Part shown: positions 23,573 through 36,375 of the stretch, piece by piece
Layout of the letters: the number at the start of each line of letters is the position of its first letter
Position numbering within the stretch: position 1 is the first letter of the stretch
Origin: Cerrena zonata
Taxonomy: Eukaryota; Basidiomycota; Agaricomycetes; Polyporales; Cerrenaceae
NCBI GenBank assembly: GCA_038087015.1
Contig: JASBNA010000016.1
Span: forward strand, 248,001 to 312,000
Direction of reading: 5' to 3'
DNA length: 64,000 bases
Notes under the pieces: model-generated
The model's database searches: none
The model's input: only the letters and a program-made list of their open reading frames with translations
Told to the model about the DNA's origin: nothing
Translations under genes and position numbers: made by a program

Positions 23573-25818
23573 TTAGGCCTTGACCTCGGTGGGGTCAACT
23601 GAACCGCTAAGGATGGAAACGGTGTTGACTTTGCTGGTGGCAGCGGGGCAAAGCAAGTTGAGGACGCTGCCGACGGTTTGCCTCCTCTCCAGAGAGCTTC
23701 GGCGGGTAGATGCTGAACCAGAGGTGGAAGCACCGAAACATTTCTGATTCATTAAATCAGTTCTGAGGCGCATAATAATGGTTAATGCTAGTACTTACCT
23801 GGAACAAGTCGTAGTCTTGGCTGAACAGGGAAACCTGCTTGTTGACATCGAAAATATCGAAGAATTTGGCATCAGCACCGAGGTTAACGTCGAGACCGGC
23901 AGTGATGTCCATGCATCCACCGACATCAGCAATGGCAGAGGCGGTCGCAGCGACGATGGCATCCTTGGCGGGGTCATCGTTCTGGGTGACCCTGACAGTT
24001 GTGGCAGCACCAGTGTTGAGACCGAGTTGCATACCAGCGCTGGCGTCGAGTGCAAGGAAGACAGTAGCGGTAGCAACATTGCCCAAAGCAGTGATACCGA
24101 GGTTCAACTTGGGGAGCAAGTGAGCTTCGAGAGTACCGGTGGCGTTGACAGTGGGTGCAGCGGACAAAGTCAGGGCTATAACATGCTGGATTAGATTTGT
24201 CGTCCAAAAAAAGGATTGGAACACGGCACTTACGAGTCTTTCCGATGTCGAATGCGCCAGAGTTGTTGGTGGGAGGGAAGGTGAACTGAGCCTTGTCGAT
24301 GTGGTAGTTAATACCAACGGAGATGTCCATATCGATATCAAGCTGGGCGGTAGCCTCAGCGTTGAGCTGGAAGGTGGGGCCGATGGTGAGGATTCTATCA
24401 TAAAATGAGAAATAATTTCAAACGGGACATTATGAGAAGTAAATACCCAGGGAAGTCGAGACCGGGGAGAGCGGCTTGGAAGAGAGTAACTTCGCCAGAA
24501 GCGACTGAACCCTGTAAAAGATTTAGGTGAAACTTCAAAACATCCAGAGCTGATTACTTACAGCGACATTAGCAACAATGTCGAGTTCACCATTAAGATC
24601 GGCGGTAAGACCTGCAAAAAAACCAATTAAAATCGCGACGATTACCGGCGTGAACTTCACTTACTGGAGATAATCATGAACTCGTCGACTTTAGGTGGAA
24701 CAATGGTACCAGAAGCAACAACACCCAATGAAAGAACAGCGCTATGATATGATTAGCAAACGAAAGCTTCCAAAATCAGAAATATATCCTTACTTGGCCT
24801 TAGCACCGACATCGATCTTCAAACCAGCATCAAGAGCGCCGCAACTGACGTGCTCATCGAGAAGGTTGAATTGCTGGTCGATGTTCAAAGGAGGGAGCTC
24901 CTTGGTGACGGAAGAGTCGAAGTTGTTGAGATCTTTGATCTCTGCCAAGCCAATATTCCTATCAGCAACACGAATTGCATAAAGATCATCTCACTTACGG
25001 TCAATAAGATCTTGGACCCAATCGAAGAAACCACGTTGTTGGAAGTGACGGCTGTTGACAATGGTAGTTGTGGGATCAGTGAGCTGAACGTTGTCAAGAC
25101 CAGGGACGTTGGCTCCTGTAATAGCGAAGCGAACGGGACCACTGAATACACAATTAATATCATAACGAAGAACGATAAAATCCATAACTTACGCAGACGC
25201 GTTAGCAGCCGCAAAGTTGGTATCCAATTGGATACGCATGATCTGGGGCTGGGTTCCACTGGGACCCTTCAAGCCCGTCATATGCGAGGGAAGGGTCTGA
25301 TTTGCGCAGGGACGCTCAGAGATGACTCGGGCGAAAGCGTTCTTTCCGCACTATCATATCGCGTTATAATGTTAACCACAAATGTAGAGGATCAAATATT
25401 GAAGACCTACGCTAAGCGGGAGACGAACAACTTTGCCAGCAGCTCCGGTTACATGGTAGAGGTCGTCACAATTGCCGGAATTGGGATCGGCACAGACCAT
25501 GCGGATCTCCTGAGCGAAGGCCTCCTCGGTTTCGTTACATTCGAGGGTTTCCCATCCAGCTGTACGGGAAACATCAGCGATAGCACCCTCCGGGCCCCAC
25601 TATAAAATATATGTTAGAATGAGGTAAGAAATAATTGTTATAGATTAAATACTAACAAGTTTCAAAGTTCCTGAGGATGCACCACCGACGTCCGCGGGGA
25701 TAGTATACTGGCATGAGGTTTTGGAACATGCTGGCATAAGGGTAGTGCTGGGGACGCTTGCAGCAGCAGCATAATGGGCGAGCAATAGCGAAAGAGAGAC
25801 GAATGAAGTGAGTGACAT
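23573..25818 (-). CDS. Secreted multi-intron fungal protein (DUF7223-like)
   Basis: An ATG at 25818 opens a signal peptide (FVSLSLLLAHYAAA). About ten short introns divide the gene; clear exon blocks include WGPEGAISDVSRTAGWETLE, an NVQLTDPTTTIVN block and an LNGELDIVANVA block. Near the end is a beta-rich Ala/Thr repeat-like region (AHLLPKLNLGITALGNVATA) followed by GGCMDITAGLDVNLGADAKF. The last exon carries a dibasic ERRQ site and two C-terminal Cys-containing segments, ending at 23573. Cysteines appear in pairs as expected of a secreted protein. I associate this arrangement with a family of secreted agaricomycete proteins of unknown function annotated DUF7029/DUF7223, from memory and not verified. 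No enzyme motif is visible; it may be a cell-wall or surface protein. Confidence 0.65.
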
Positions 25819-27457
25819 CTTCGGAGTGAAGTACGAAAGAGTGATGGCTGCTGGCTCAAGGGCGCACAGAGAATTTCACGAGTTAAGCAGGATATAAAAG
25901 CAAAAAGAGAGCGCCAAACGGATGCCACCCAGGTGGAAAGAGAAACAGATAATGGAACGAGAGTTCTGTTGGAAGTAGCATTCTTATAGGGACACCACGA
26001 TGAACAGGACGTACCTTGATCGCTTAGATCACGGTTCGCATGGCTCTGTGTTACGGTTACGGAAGATAAAAATCGCACTGTCCTGACGACGGAAGAGCTT
26101 AGCAGATCACACAGCCTGGACACTGATGAATTTGAGGACTGAAGCCCAAGCTTCACTTTGTCGGATTTCTGTACGCCGCAGTTAACATTTAAGATGAATG
26201 TGCAAACCTGGACTTAAAGTTGTTCTTGAGTAGAACATATATCGTGCTCTGGAAAGATAAGAAGTGAGCAGATTATCATATGCACATACCGGCACCATAC
26301 GAAAGATCATGTCTGACTGGAATTTTCCCCATGTAGTTTGTAAATCCATGTTGATGGGACCATGTGTTATAGCGACGGGCCGACAAGTATGAAGCTTTTC
26401 AATATGTCCGTCGTTGATCTGCCTATTCAAGCAAGTCGTACGCTGTCATACGCTTCATGGATACACTGTGTAACCTATAGACAAGTACACAGCATAAGCT
26501 CCGGCGGACCCGTCGGACGTAAGATAGATGGAGTCATGAGGTGAGTACTGGTGAGTACGAAATAGGTAACTCAAGATCGACTGTGACCCGCGGGGTGTCG
26601 GACGCATGGTCACCCGTTGGTTGGGTGGTCTGTGAAAGTCCCTAAATCTTCCGGGCAATTCTTTGGGTATGAACGGGGAAGGGTACTTATCAGGGACTCA
26701 TCCTTGAAATCGTTTCGAGATGTGTATTGCATGGTAACCTTGAAAAACATGGGAATTGAGTAGTGTTCTCAGTTGGCAGGAAAAAGGTCAGGGCGGCGAG
26801 GGCAACAGAACATAACAGAGCATGATTATGATATGTCAGACATGTCGAAGCAAAGAGAATACAATACACGAGATCTCAACATATTCTGCATCATGGTAGG
26901 GATCCAAGCAGTTTGCGCTCGATCGATCGTCGAGGTATTCACTTGGAAGTTTCCACCTGCAATTGCATGTAGAGTCCACTTCGTTAGTATTTCTTCAAGG
27001 AGCCTGATCTAGTACCTACAGCATGGAGACCTGAAGCTCAGCATGAACGTTTGAACGAAAATTGAATATAAAGGCACGTAAAAATCTGCACTTAGCAACC
27101 AAACAGTGCTTACCGTCGCCATGATAATGGAAACATGCCAAGCCCACTGTGGCCGGTATTGTGGCCAGCGCAAAAGGCTGTACTTGTCGACTGTGAAGAC
27201 AAAACTTGAATGTTTCTGCGACCAAGTGTGTGCAACTGGATTTCACTGGATGGAAGAGACGGAAGTAAAGAAGTGCGCAAAGACTACTGTGGGGTACTAG
27301 CGCCTTTGAGACACGTGGGCGAACTCCGTACACGCCGAGCCCACTGCACTCATGTTCGTCATGATGCTTTATTACGCCTCCTCTATTAGTATTCTCTAAC
27401 TTGCTCGCTTGTTAACCTTTCAGTAAATCTGACATTCGTTTCCTCAGCTAAGGACTC
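25819..27457. other. Intergenic region, no supported gene
   Basis: Includes the promoter of the secreted-protein gene on the left and the CT-rich promoter of the NVJ2-like gene on the right (about 27340-27457). Open frames on both strands at 26770-27330 could not be joined into a protein. The minus-strand stretch around 27040-27290 contains a short hydrophobic block, but neighbouring exons are not visible. Confidence 0.45.
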
Positions 27458-30400
27458 ATGTCCTTCAAGGCAATCTTCTACGCTTACGTTCTCGGCGGAA
27501 TCACCTTCATCCCACTCGTAGTCGTTGGAATCCTATTCTACACAATCTACACATCGGTTCCCATTGGAGACCCGGATCCCGCAAAGTTCACTCGAGCAAA
27601 GCTAGAACGAGAGTCACAGGAGGAAGAGGAGAAGGTCGATGAGGGACCACGGATAGAGCTTACAAGCGATTCCACACTTGAATTGAACGACTTACCGAAG
27701 CCTCGGAAAGGCTGGCTTACCGTTCGTAGGACGTTCGAGGAAGCCCCTACAGATGGCTCTTATGTCGGTTTCGTCCGTGGTTTCTTGGACGCAAGGTCCA
27801 AGGATCCGAAACGTTCACGACCAAAAGATATGTGGTACGTGGCTCTCAAGGGCAAGATCCTCTATCTCTACGAGGACGAAGCTATGTTGGAATGTGAAGC
27901 TGCTATCGAACTAGGTGGTCACGATGTTGTTGTCTATCCTGAAGGTCTCATGGACGGTGAATTATTCGCCAAACGCAATGCCATCTGCTTGAAACCCAAG
28001 GTCCCATCTCTCGACAAAGCGATGCCTAGCGTTACGAAGGAGATGAAATTTGGTGAGAACGAGGAGCTGACTGTTGACGAGTCGTCCAGTGAGAAGCAGA
28101 AGGAGAGGGAACGTGTAAGGCTCGCGGAACTCGAGAAGAAACGAGAAGAAGCCCGAGCTCAAGCTCTTGAAGTCTCTACACCTTGGTTTATCTTCGTACG
28201 GTCTTGTGTGGAAATGGAGGACTGGTATCACGCTCTTGTACATGCCTCAGACCACCCCGCCAACGCTCCGACACTTCCTCCTCTTTCCCCTGTTTTCCGG
28301 CCTATAGATATGAACCACCTAGTAACAACCCTTGACGAACAACCTGACGTGATACCCATGCGTTGGCTGAACGCATTGATTGGTCGTGTATTCTTCAGCT
28401 TCTATCGTACTCAAACCCTAGAATCCTATATCATCGGTCGCTTAATGAAGAAACTATCCAAAGTCAAACGCCCCGGTTTCTTAACTCATATCGTCGTCAA
28501 GGAAGTATCAGTTGGGGACACTGCACCTGTTCTCAGCAAACCTATGCTGAAGGAACTAACAAAGGAAGGAGACGCCTCGATGGAAGTTCACATTCAATAC
28601 AAGGGCGAGATTCGTATCACGGTGGAGGCTGTTGCAACCATTAACTTGGGTGCAAGGTTCAAGTCCTATACCGTGAAGCTAGTATTAGCAGCCGTACTTC
28701 GGGAGTTGGAAGGAAATCTATTGGTCAAGGTGAAACGTCCACCCAGTAATCGTCTGTGGTACGCTTTCACAACTATGCCGAGAATGGTGTTGGACGTGGA
28801 ACCTGTTGTGAGTGATCGACAGATCACTTGGGGCATGATCCTCAGCACCATCGAATCTCGGTTGAAAGAAGTGGTATGTCTCATTTACTTCTATCTGAAC
28901 ACAACGGTCGGTCTCATTCGGCTAAACTATGTAGATTCAAGAGTCTGTGGTGCTTCCTAACATGGATGATATTGCGTTCTTCGATAGTTCATCCTCTTCA
29001 CATCGCGGTGGTATCTACGCCGATACCTCTCGTCACGAGAACCCTCCTTCATCCTTCCCTGAATCTCCCACCACCCCCTGACGATGATCGTACACCGGCT
29101 TCGGAGTCTATTCCTGAAACAACGCCAATTCCTCCGGTTACTTCGAATAGTCCAGAACCCAAGCCTCCGTTGCAGCGATCTCATTCCGCAGAAGAAGCCG
29201 AATCGTCTAAATCATCAGAACCGACACCTAGTCTGACCCGTCCTGCCACCGTCAGCGCGACAGGGTATTCACCAAACAACAATTCCTCCTCTTCATCTTC
29301 TTCGTCAGCAACTAAACGGAAATCGTGGTTTGCAGCTGTAAAGGAGGGTGGTAATGACGACCCCTTCGGTGATGTCTACGACGACGGCTATTCTCGAGGA
29401 CGTCCTAGTGGTGTTGATCCAATGCGTCGATCGTCTTCGCCTCACAGCCTCAATGGTGTGAACACACCCGACGCGGAGGACCAAAGTAATAAACAACATC
29501 TCAACCCGGTACCAGTACGCGCAGCTTTGTCGAATCGTTCTCTGTCCTCTTCGTCGCAAGGCGCCTCGGAACCTTCAAGTTCTTCGGTGGATGACTCTTC
29601 TACGAGTGCTCCGTCAGAATCACTTTTGGCAGCATTTAGATCGAGAAGCCCTTCTATATCACTTCCTAAAAAAGATAACGGAGTATCTACAGGGTCCAAC
29701 TTCTTCCAAACTCTAAAGTCCCGGGATAAACAGGCCATCAGCAACACTGCCAAAGAGGCTATGCGGAAGTGGGGTGTTAATTGGGGTGGCCTGAAGAAGG
29801 ACAGTATGCCAACTGTCAACCCAAGCGACCAAGATACTTCACCTGACCCCTAGACGCACTTTGGCTCCGGAACAGCCTAATAACAAACATAGGCCCAGCT
29901 ATGCTGAAGTTCGTGCTGCTGTGGAGCAAAGGAGAGAAAGGGAGCGAGTAGAGGCCGATGGTTTGGGTCTTTCTGATTCTCAAACTACTTTACGTGCAGG
30001 TCATTCCAGGTCCGGATCGACGAGTAGCAATGTTCCGCTTGTTGACGAACAGCGATCTGCTTCTCCCGCTTACCTCGGCGGAGCTACCCTATCACCTTCA
30101 ACTTCTCCGCGCCCTCCTGCGGAGGATGAGCGGTTGGACGTTCCATCGAGACCACCGTCCCCTCGGGCTCGAACATTATCACATAGGTCCACTGGTCTCT
30201 CCGAAGGCGGTAATTTGCCTGACGAAGTTGAACATCCGTCTGATGTCCCATTGCACACGAGACCACCACAACCCAAGATGATGACCATCCCTGGCATTCA
30301 CGCTAGTCATCGGGGTGAAGTGATGTCAATGGGATATGCGCCACCACCAGTCGTTCCGAGCGAGCCGAAGAAAGCTCCTGCTATTCAGAGCATAAGTCGA

Positions 30401-30952
30401 CTGTGGAATAAATCGACTACACCTGGGCAGCCTCAGACTCAGATTGGTTTCACCGGAAATGATCAGGATGCCAACTCTACGCCATTGGCGTCATCAAGTT
30501 CCCCGCCACGACCAGAGATTCCTACTACAAGCAGTACTACCAAGTCTCCTGGGTCACCACCTCCATTGCCTTCAAGACCAATTCCCCCACCCTTACCTCC
30601 CAGGTCGAATACTACTCACGCTGTTCAAACTAAACCCGATAGCCCTCGTGCAGGAGATACGGATCAAGGAACATCGCCTGCATCAGCCGCTCTTCAGTCA
30701 ATCGTGTCTAAGGACAGGAGCAAGCGTGAATCGCTTGGTAATTTGACAAGCAATAGTACTCCTCCATCACCAGGTCGTCGCGAGGACCCTGCAGGGGATG
30801 ATACTGTATCTGACAGGCCGGTATCGGTAAACCTTGATGGTGGTGATTCAGCAGTTCCCTCCATTCCCGACAGTTCATTTACTCCTACTGATATGGAGGT
30901 TTCCCCGAAGCCACCGTCTTTACCACCTCGGAGAATACAGGCATCTGCATGA
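27458..30952 (+). CDS. NVJ2/TEX2-like ER membrane-contact lipid-transfer protein (PH and SMP domains)
   Basis: The ATG at 27458 opens an N-terminal membrane helix ([20 protein letters not shown]), as in yeast Nvj2 and animal TEX2. A split PH-like domain follows, from about residue 85 ([11 protein letters not shown]) to 265 ([12 protein letters not shown]). An SMP lipid-transfer domain runs from about residue 300 ([18 protein letters not shown]) and ends after the intron 28874-28934 with [15 protein letters not shown] proteins move lipids, including ceramide, between the ER and other membranes at contact sites. A long Ser/Pro-rich tail continues to the stop at 30952. Two in-frame stops interrupt the tail, TGA at 29079-29081 and TAG at 29851-29853. 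Each lies just after a C-run, and losing one C restores a continuous sequence. A frameshift pair, assembly errors or unusual introns (for example 29815-29875) are the possible explanations. Confidence 0.8.
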
Positions 30953-32439
30953 TACGCGCATAGTTCTTGGGTCTTGGAGAGTTTTTTTCGGTTCCCTGTT
31001 TCACTGGTTCCATTGTTGCATAGTGTACGATATCACAATCTTCATCATCGGCTCAACATTCTTTACAGTCCCCCCTCATCTTTCTAATTATTGTCGACGC
31101 CACATTTTTCTTTGTTTGCTACCAATGCGCATGCTTACGCTTCAATGTCTATATGCATTTAACGACAAGATCACGTTCATGATAATTGTGGGACAACTTT
31201 TCCTTCAAAACGTTCCTACATCATGTGGTGGCTTGAACACGCCCCTCGGTTGGAAAGCAACTGTCAGAAAGCATCGATCGATTTGCAATAGGTTTGTTCT
31301 GTGGGCAGGTCCGAGTCACAGGGAGCGCCGTTGTTACCAGCGCGGATGCAGTTTACCTAAAATCGTCAAAACGTGGTGTTCGTTGATATAGTTTTGGGAA
31401 TGTAGGTTGTGAACAATGTCCGCGGTGAAATAAGAATGGCTTGTTGGTTGGAGTGAAAAATAGGCAAGTATAGAGCAGGAAGAACGTCACTAGCCAAATG
31501 CGTAAAATAGACAATCGAATATTGATCCCGCGAAGCAATCGACAAGTAAGCGAGTGAGGAATGTGTCGGTTAGGCGAGGCTGGGAGCGAAAGATGTCATG
31601 CATGGCACGCCTGAACGACTTCTTACGTGCCCACTTTCGCCGAAAGTAGTATGTTCTTTCATTTCGTTTGCTCACAACGAGTCTAACAAACCGAAAAAGA
31701 ATTTTCTCATAGATTCCGTCAAAGCCAGGAGCCTCGAGGATGAGAAAAACCGTAAATTCATCATTCCCGCCGTCCGCCCAGTGCGGCGTCTTTCCGTTGT
31801 CAGCCAAAAGATATATACACCAATGGGTCTTCGCATCAGTTCTCTCCTCTTCTCCTTCTCTGAGCTGGTCGCTGGTTAGCCCCGTAGCCCGTAGCCGCCT
31901 CTTGTTCGTGTAGGAGCCGAAGGACATTTCCCGCTGCCTGGGTTCATGATCGTTGTCCGGTCCGTTGCTAATACCCATCGGCTACTGCTCCTCGTTTGAA
32001 ACAGTTTTATTGCACATAATTGTTGCTGTGCTGTACGTGTACTTCAGGCTACACAAGGGATCCCTCACGCGTACCCCGCATCAGCTAACAACGATCTTTG
32101 GGGGACAGTACGACAAGGCTAGGACAGTAGTTGGGAGGTGAAGGTCACCCATTCATAGTCCCCAGGCCTGTGCATATTCGACGGGTAAGTCTCAGTTAAT
32201 TGCCTATATTGTAGTCGGATGCGGTGCTTGTCTAACGCCTCTGTTCATTAGGTTGTGCTTTATCTATAACTACCCCTCCTTGACGTACATCTTTCTCGCT
32301 TAGGCTGTTTCCTACCCTCTGTTCGTTGTGAGGGCGTGTTATAGTGCCTCCATCCCTTGGGTGCTGTTGCTCTAGCAATCTACACACAAGTGCATATACA
32401 CACTACCACATTCACGACCAGGCTGCTATCTCTAGAGAT
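30953..32439. other. Intergenic region and promoter
   Basis: Contains the 3'UTR of the NVJ2-like gene and the leader of the next gene, which may carry a 5'UTR intron beginning at a GTAAGT near 32185. The only sizeable ATG-started frame is on the minus strand at 31490-31978, listed separately. Confidence 0.5.
31490..31978 (-). CDS. Doubtful single-exon reading frame of 162 codons
   Basis: An ATG at 31978 opens an uninterrupted frame rich in Arg, Lys and Phe (RTYYFRRKWARKKSFRR). It is intron-free, unlike its neighbours, resembles no family I know, and lies in what should be intergenic space. It may be a chance open frame; kept because it is the longest ATG frame in a stretch without other genes. 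Confidence 0.2.
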   Translation of the reverse strand: MGISNGPDNDHEPRQREMSFGSYTNKRRLRATGLTSDQLREGEEERTDAKTHWCIYLLADNGKTPHWADGGNDEFTVFLILEAPGFDGIYEKILFRFVRLVVSKRNERTYYFRRKWARKKSFRRAMHDIFRSQPRLTDTFLTRLLVDCFAGSIFDCLFYAFG

Positions 32440-35400
32440 ATGACGACATTACCAATGCACCACACGAACGAGGAAGTTGCATCTTCTTCACTTCATGACA
32501 ATCACGATCCCAAGACTGTTGAACCTACTGACCCTCAAGGGAGGCGTATCATCAACTTTGAGAAAATCGCACAACTGGAGGAAGATACTTTATCAACAGA
32601 TATTCCGCTCTCGGGACACTCGTCCCATGCTAGCCTCCCGCCCCCGCCCCGCGCAAATAACAGGATACCTAAGGCGACAACGAGATCGAAACCAACAGCC
32701 CCAACGATACCACCAGATGCATTTAGAGGAATAAATGCCGGACCATCAGCGTGGAGTCCATATAGCGCAACTGACAATCTTCATCACCACCATCGTGGTT
32801 CTGTCCCTGACATCCGAACATATTCTCTGCCACCACATTCCTCAACCGCCCCACCAAGCCCTGCCCCATCCCTCTCACATTCTAGTGACTCCTCGCACAC
32901 GACTATCGATAAAAGCGAAGCAAGCCTACCTCCCTCTCCCAGTGGTGTACCTCCGTCTGCGCCACCTCTGTCATTATTCAAGAAACAACATCGGTATTTG
33001 GCCTCGTTTTCCAAGGTCGAGAAGATCCTTGGGAAAAGTCGACTGAACCCATTGAAACGTTCTGAAACGGTGTCCCCGCCGAGAGCATCCATTCCCGCCT
33101 CATCCGGACATAGCACGACTACTGCCGTGGTGCGCCGCGCGAGCCCGAACACCGTCGCATCAGGTTCATATCCTGAAATGCAACAAGTGGACAGCCCGAC
33201 ACAACTGGTGCATACGACCCCACCGTATCGTAGTACGTGTTCTAGTTATTTATTTATTTTGTCTGGTCGGCTCTAGACATTTGACTTTGCACTTGTGAAG
33301 GCTCCGAATACGACGCCCAGGTCCGATCAAGCGGCGCTTCAACGGTCGCGAAGGAAGAAAGCCGCCGGAACGTGACCGAGTCCGTAGGGATGTCACGATC
33401 AAAGTCACTCGGAAAGCAACAAATTGATCCTGCGGCTGCAGCGAGGCATTTCCCGTCCGCCATGTCCACGACCACAAGAAGGCGGTCAAGCGAGTACACC
33501 AGTCCCAACTCTGAATCTAGTCACGAACCACCATCTACGCCTTCAGAGGGGCGTATTTCGATTTCCAGTACAATATACCCCGGTTCTTCTTCCTATACAC
33601 ATTCTATCAACGACAATCATTTTTACCATCAGCAAGCTTCTACTGAACCTTTCCATCCAGCAGGCAGGCCCTCCATGAACAGCGATCGTGATTCCTTTAT
33701 TGACATGACGTCGCCCACCTCCCCTCGTTCCCCCGACCTTGATTGGGTTCATGAATCTATCAATGCTTCTTCTTACTCTACTACTCAATATGCTTCTAAT
33801 TCTGCCTCTTATTCTTCTGAACGACCTACATCGACTCGTGCTCGCGATGTTACGAAAAGCAAGTCCCATACGTCCCCGCCTTCGTCAGGCAAGCCGCCCA
33901 AGCCTACCTCGCCAAAACCTACTTTTAGACGATCGCAGTCTGTACAACCTCCCCATCACAGACCTTCTCCTATCGATATACCACCAAGCAGCTCGAACGC
34001 GGCACGAACCCAAGGCGATCTTCCGCCGACGACAAATCTGCTGAATGCAAAGGAACGCGCAGATCTTGTGCGCAAGACCCAAAAGCTTACACAAGTGTTT
34101 GGACAGACACCTGGACCGATGATGTTTTCCCAAAACTCGTATGAGGCGAATTCTGGCGGAAACTTCCTTTCTCCTTCCGGTGCGCTGGGCTCGCACGTCA
34201 AGACGAAGAAGAAGCCCCAGCATCAGAGAGGGGCTGTTTCAGTCTCTGGGGAATCTGCAATGTCAGCGGGATTCACAAAGCAGGCAAGCTGGCCCCCACA
34301 GGAGGGAACGTTGTATCTTTCGCTAGCCGGCAGCCGGCGTCACTCGAGCCCATTGAGTCCGCGCGATTTCTCGTTCAGCCCAGACGATGTGAGTGTGTAC
34401 AGCCAGGACGAGGAATATACTCGAGAGCCACGGAGCAGCACGAGCACCGACCGGATCCACATTGGGTCTGAGCAGGTGTCGATGCGTAGCTGGACGAGTG
34501 AGGGTGGACGCAACCACGGGCATGGGCACGGGCGGGGAGGAGGCGGAGGCGGAGACAGAGATGCTTCAGAGGGAAGGAAGAGGGCCGGGTCTCCGAGGTC
34601 GTTCATGGACCTGTCAGACGAAGAGGTTCACGATAGCGCCTCCTCGATCATCACTCTCCAGACGCCCAAAGCCAAAAGAACATATACTCCCTTCTCGCCA
34701 TCCACTCCCTCCCTCCTTTCTCCAGAGGAACAGCTCGAGGAGGACCGTCGCAGAAAGCGCGACAAACTTGCCAAACTTCACCGTTTTCTCGGCTCTCGCG
34801 TACCCCAGGAGCTCGTTCTTGCCCAGATTGATACCGCCGTCTCTCGCCCTCCAGTAGTGGCTGTTTCAGCTATAGTTCCACCCTCTATAAGACCCGACAT
34901 GGACATTCGCAAAACAAAAATGCGTCGTCGCCGTAGCTCATCTGCTGCAGAGTTCCCTGGCACCTGGTCAGACGATGTCGACCGTCTCAGAGAAGATCTA
35001 AATGAAAGGGAGAAGGCCATCAATGTACGTCGAGCTGTCAAGATGGAGAAGGTATGTACCCCACAGCCTCTTGATCAACTGACAATCTCATCCACCTTTC
35101 CTGCGCACCCCAGATGTTTGGTGTCGCACCACCACAGACCCTGTATCACACAAGACATATGCCATCACCTAGTGCCAGTCATATTCCGTGTCCCCCACAG
35201 TCCTCCTCGCCCAAATGGCCAGCTCCTGAACAGAGTCCTATCACCTCTGCTTTGCGCAACCTCAACAACCTCAACAACACCGCATACAAGGGCAAAGGGA
35301 AGAAGACCCACCGTCCTGGAACCGCAGACTCTGACACTCCGCTCATCGGACCAACATCTGACGAATCTTCTCGTAGACATGCCCTGTCTGATGTCTATCT

Positions 35401-36003
35401 ACACTATCGACATTCACTCAATTCTCTTAATGATATCATTGATAGGGTAAACATCATTCAAACATCATTTTCGTGTCGCATACCTAAACTAACTGATGGT
35501 TTCCCTGTACAGGAAGACAGGGAGTCTCTTGTCGATCTGCATGATTATCTCCACGGTGCCAGTACATCGCCATCGCTGCAGACGTTCACGCGCCAGGACC
35601 ATCCTACAGCCATAGCGTCTCCCTCGACCAAATCGGAAAGACGTCGTTCTCTTCCCTCACGTACTTCCCTGACTTCAATCAACTCAGAGTTCAGTCTGAT
35701 GTCAATGACACCGGCTCCGGAGCCCGACGCCACTGGCTTTCAAGCACGCCGGAGAAGAGCTGCCAAACTGACACAGTTCTTTGGTGTCGATTACAGAGAG
35801 CTCATGACCGAAATACTCGATAGTATCGAGAGGGGGCTCGAGGAGGAGAGTGGGAGGGGAACGTTAAACCCTGACGAAGTTCAAGTCAGTGTTCTCTGAT
35901 TTACTCCATCGTTTTCATGGTACCTGACTGACCCGATCTGCTTCTCTAGGACCTATTGATGAAACTGCGCAAACTTAAGGTGAAGCGCAATACCCTTGTT
36001 TAG
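32440..36003 (+). CDS. Large disordered protein with four K-[LM]-x-x-[VFM]-[FL]-G motifs
   Basis: Five exons splice in frame. The clearest introns are GTACGT near 33235, GTATGT near 35053, GTAAAC near 35448 and GTCAGT near 35885; the last exon ends KLRKLKVKRNTLV at 36003. I take the ATG at 32440; the frame is open upstream but only from a GTG. Most of the roughly 1,100 residues are Ser/Pro/His-rich and disordered. Four short basic motifs stand out: RKTQKLTQVFG (about 34073), RDKLAKLHRFLG (about 34758), RRAVKMEKMFG (split by the intron at 35053) and RRAAKLTQFFG (about 35751). The last is followed by an acidic helix (LMTEILDSIERGLEEE). The motifs look like repeated binding modules for one partner. 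No function known to me; perhaps a polarity or membrane scaffold. Confidence 0.65.
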
Positions 36004-36375
36004 GCAGCGCTATCGCCGGCCTCTATCAGTATATCCTCTCATCTTCAATCACTATATGTTCAACCTTTTGGGACTACAGGACACACCTTATAACATCATA
36101 GAGCTCTTTCGTTAATTATCTGCGGGGTTTTTCGCTCACCATCACGCTGTGCGTGTTATGGTGAATGCAACAGCTTGTTTTGGTTACTCGCATTGTACTA
36201 TTACTGTATACATTACCCATTCTGTCTTGAAGTGAAGTGTGAACCGACCTGAATGCTTGGCGCAGCGATAAGGAATAACATCCATTCGATCCTAGTCGAT
36301 CATGAAAAATACATCCATTCCAAAGGAGGCTAAGGAAAAAAACCGGGGGACAATACAAACTAAAAATGAAGATAA
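36004..36375. other. Short convergent intergenic region
   Basis: About 370 bases between the stop codons of the motif-repeat protein and the golgin-like protein. It holds both 3'UTRs; no gene is visible. Confidence 0.6.
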
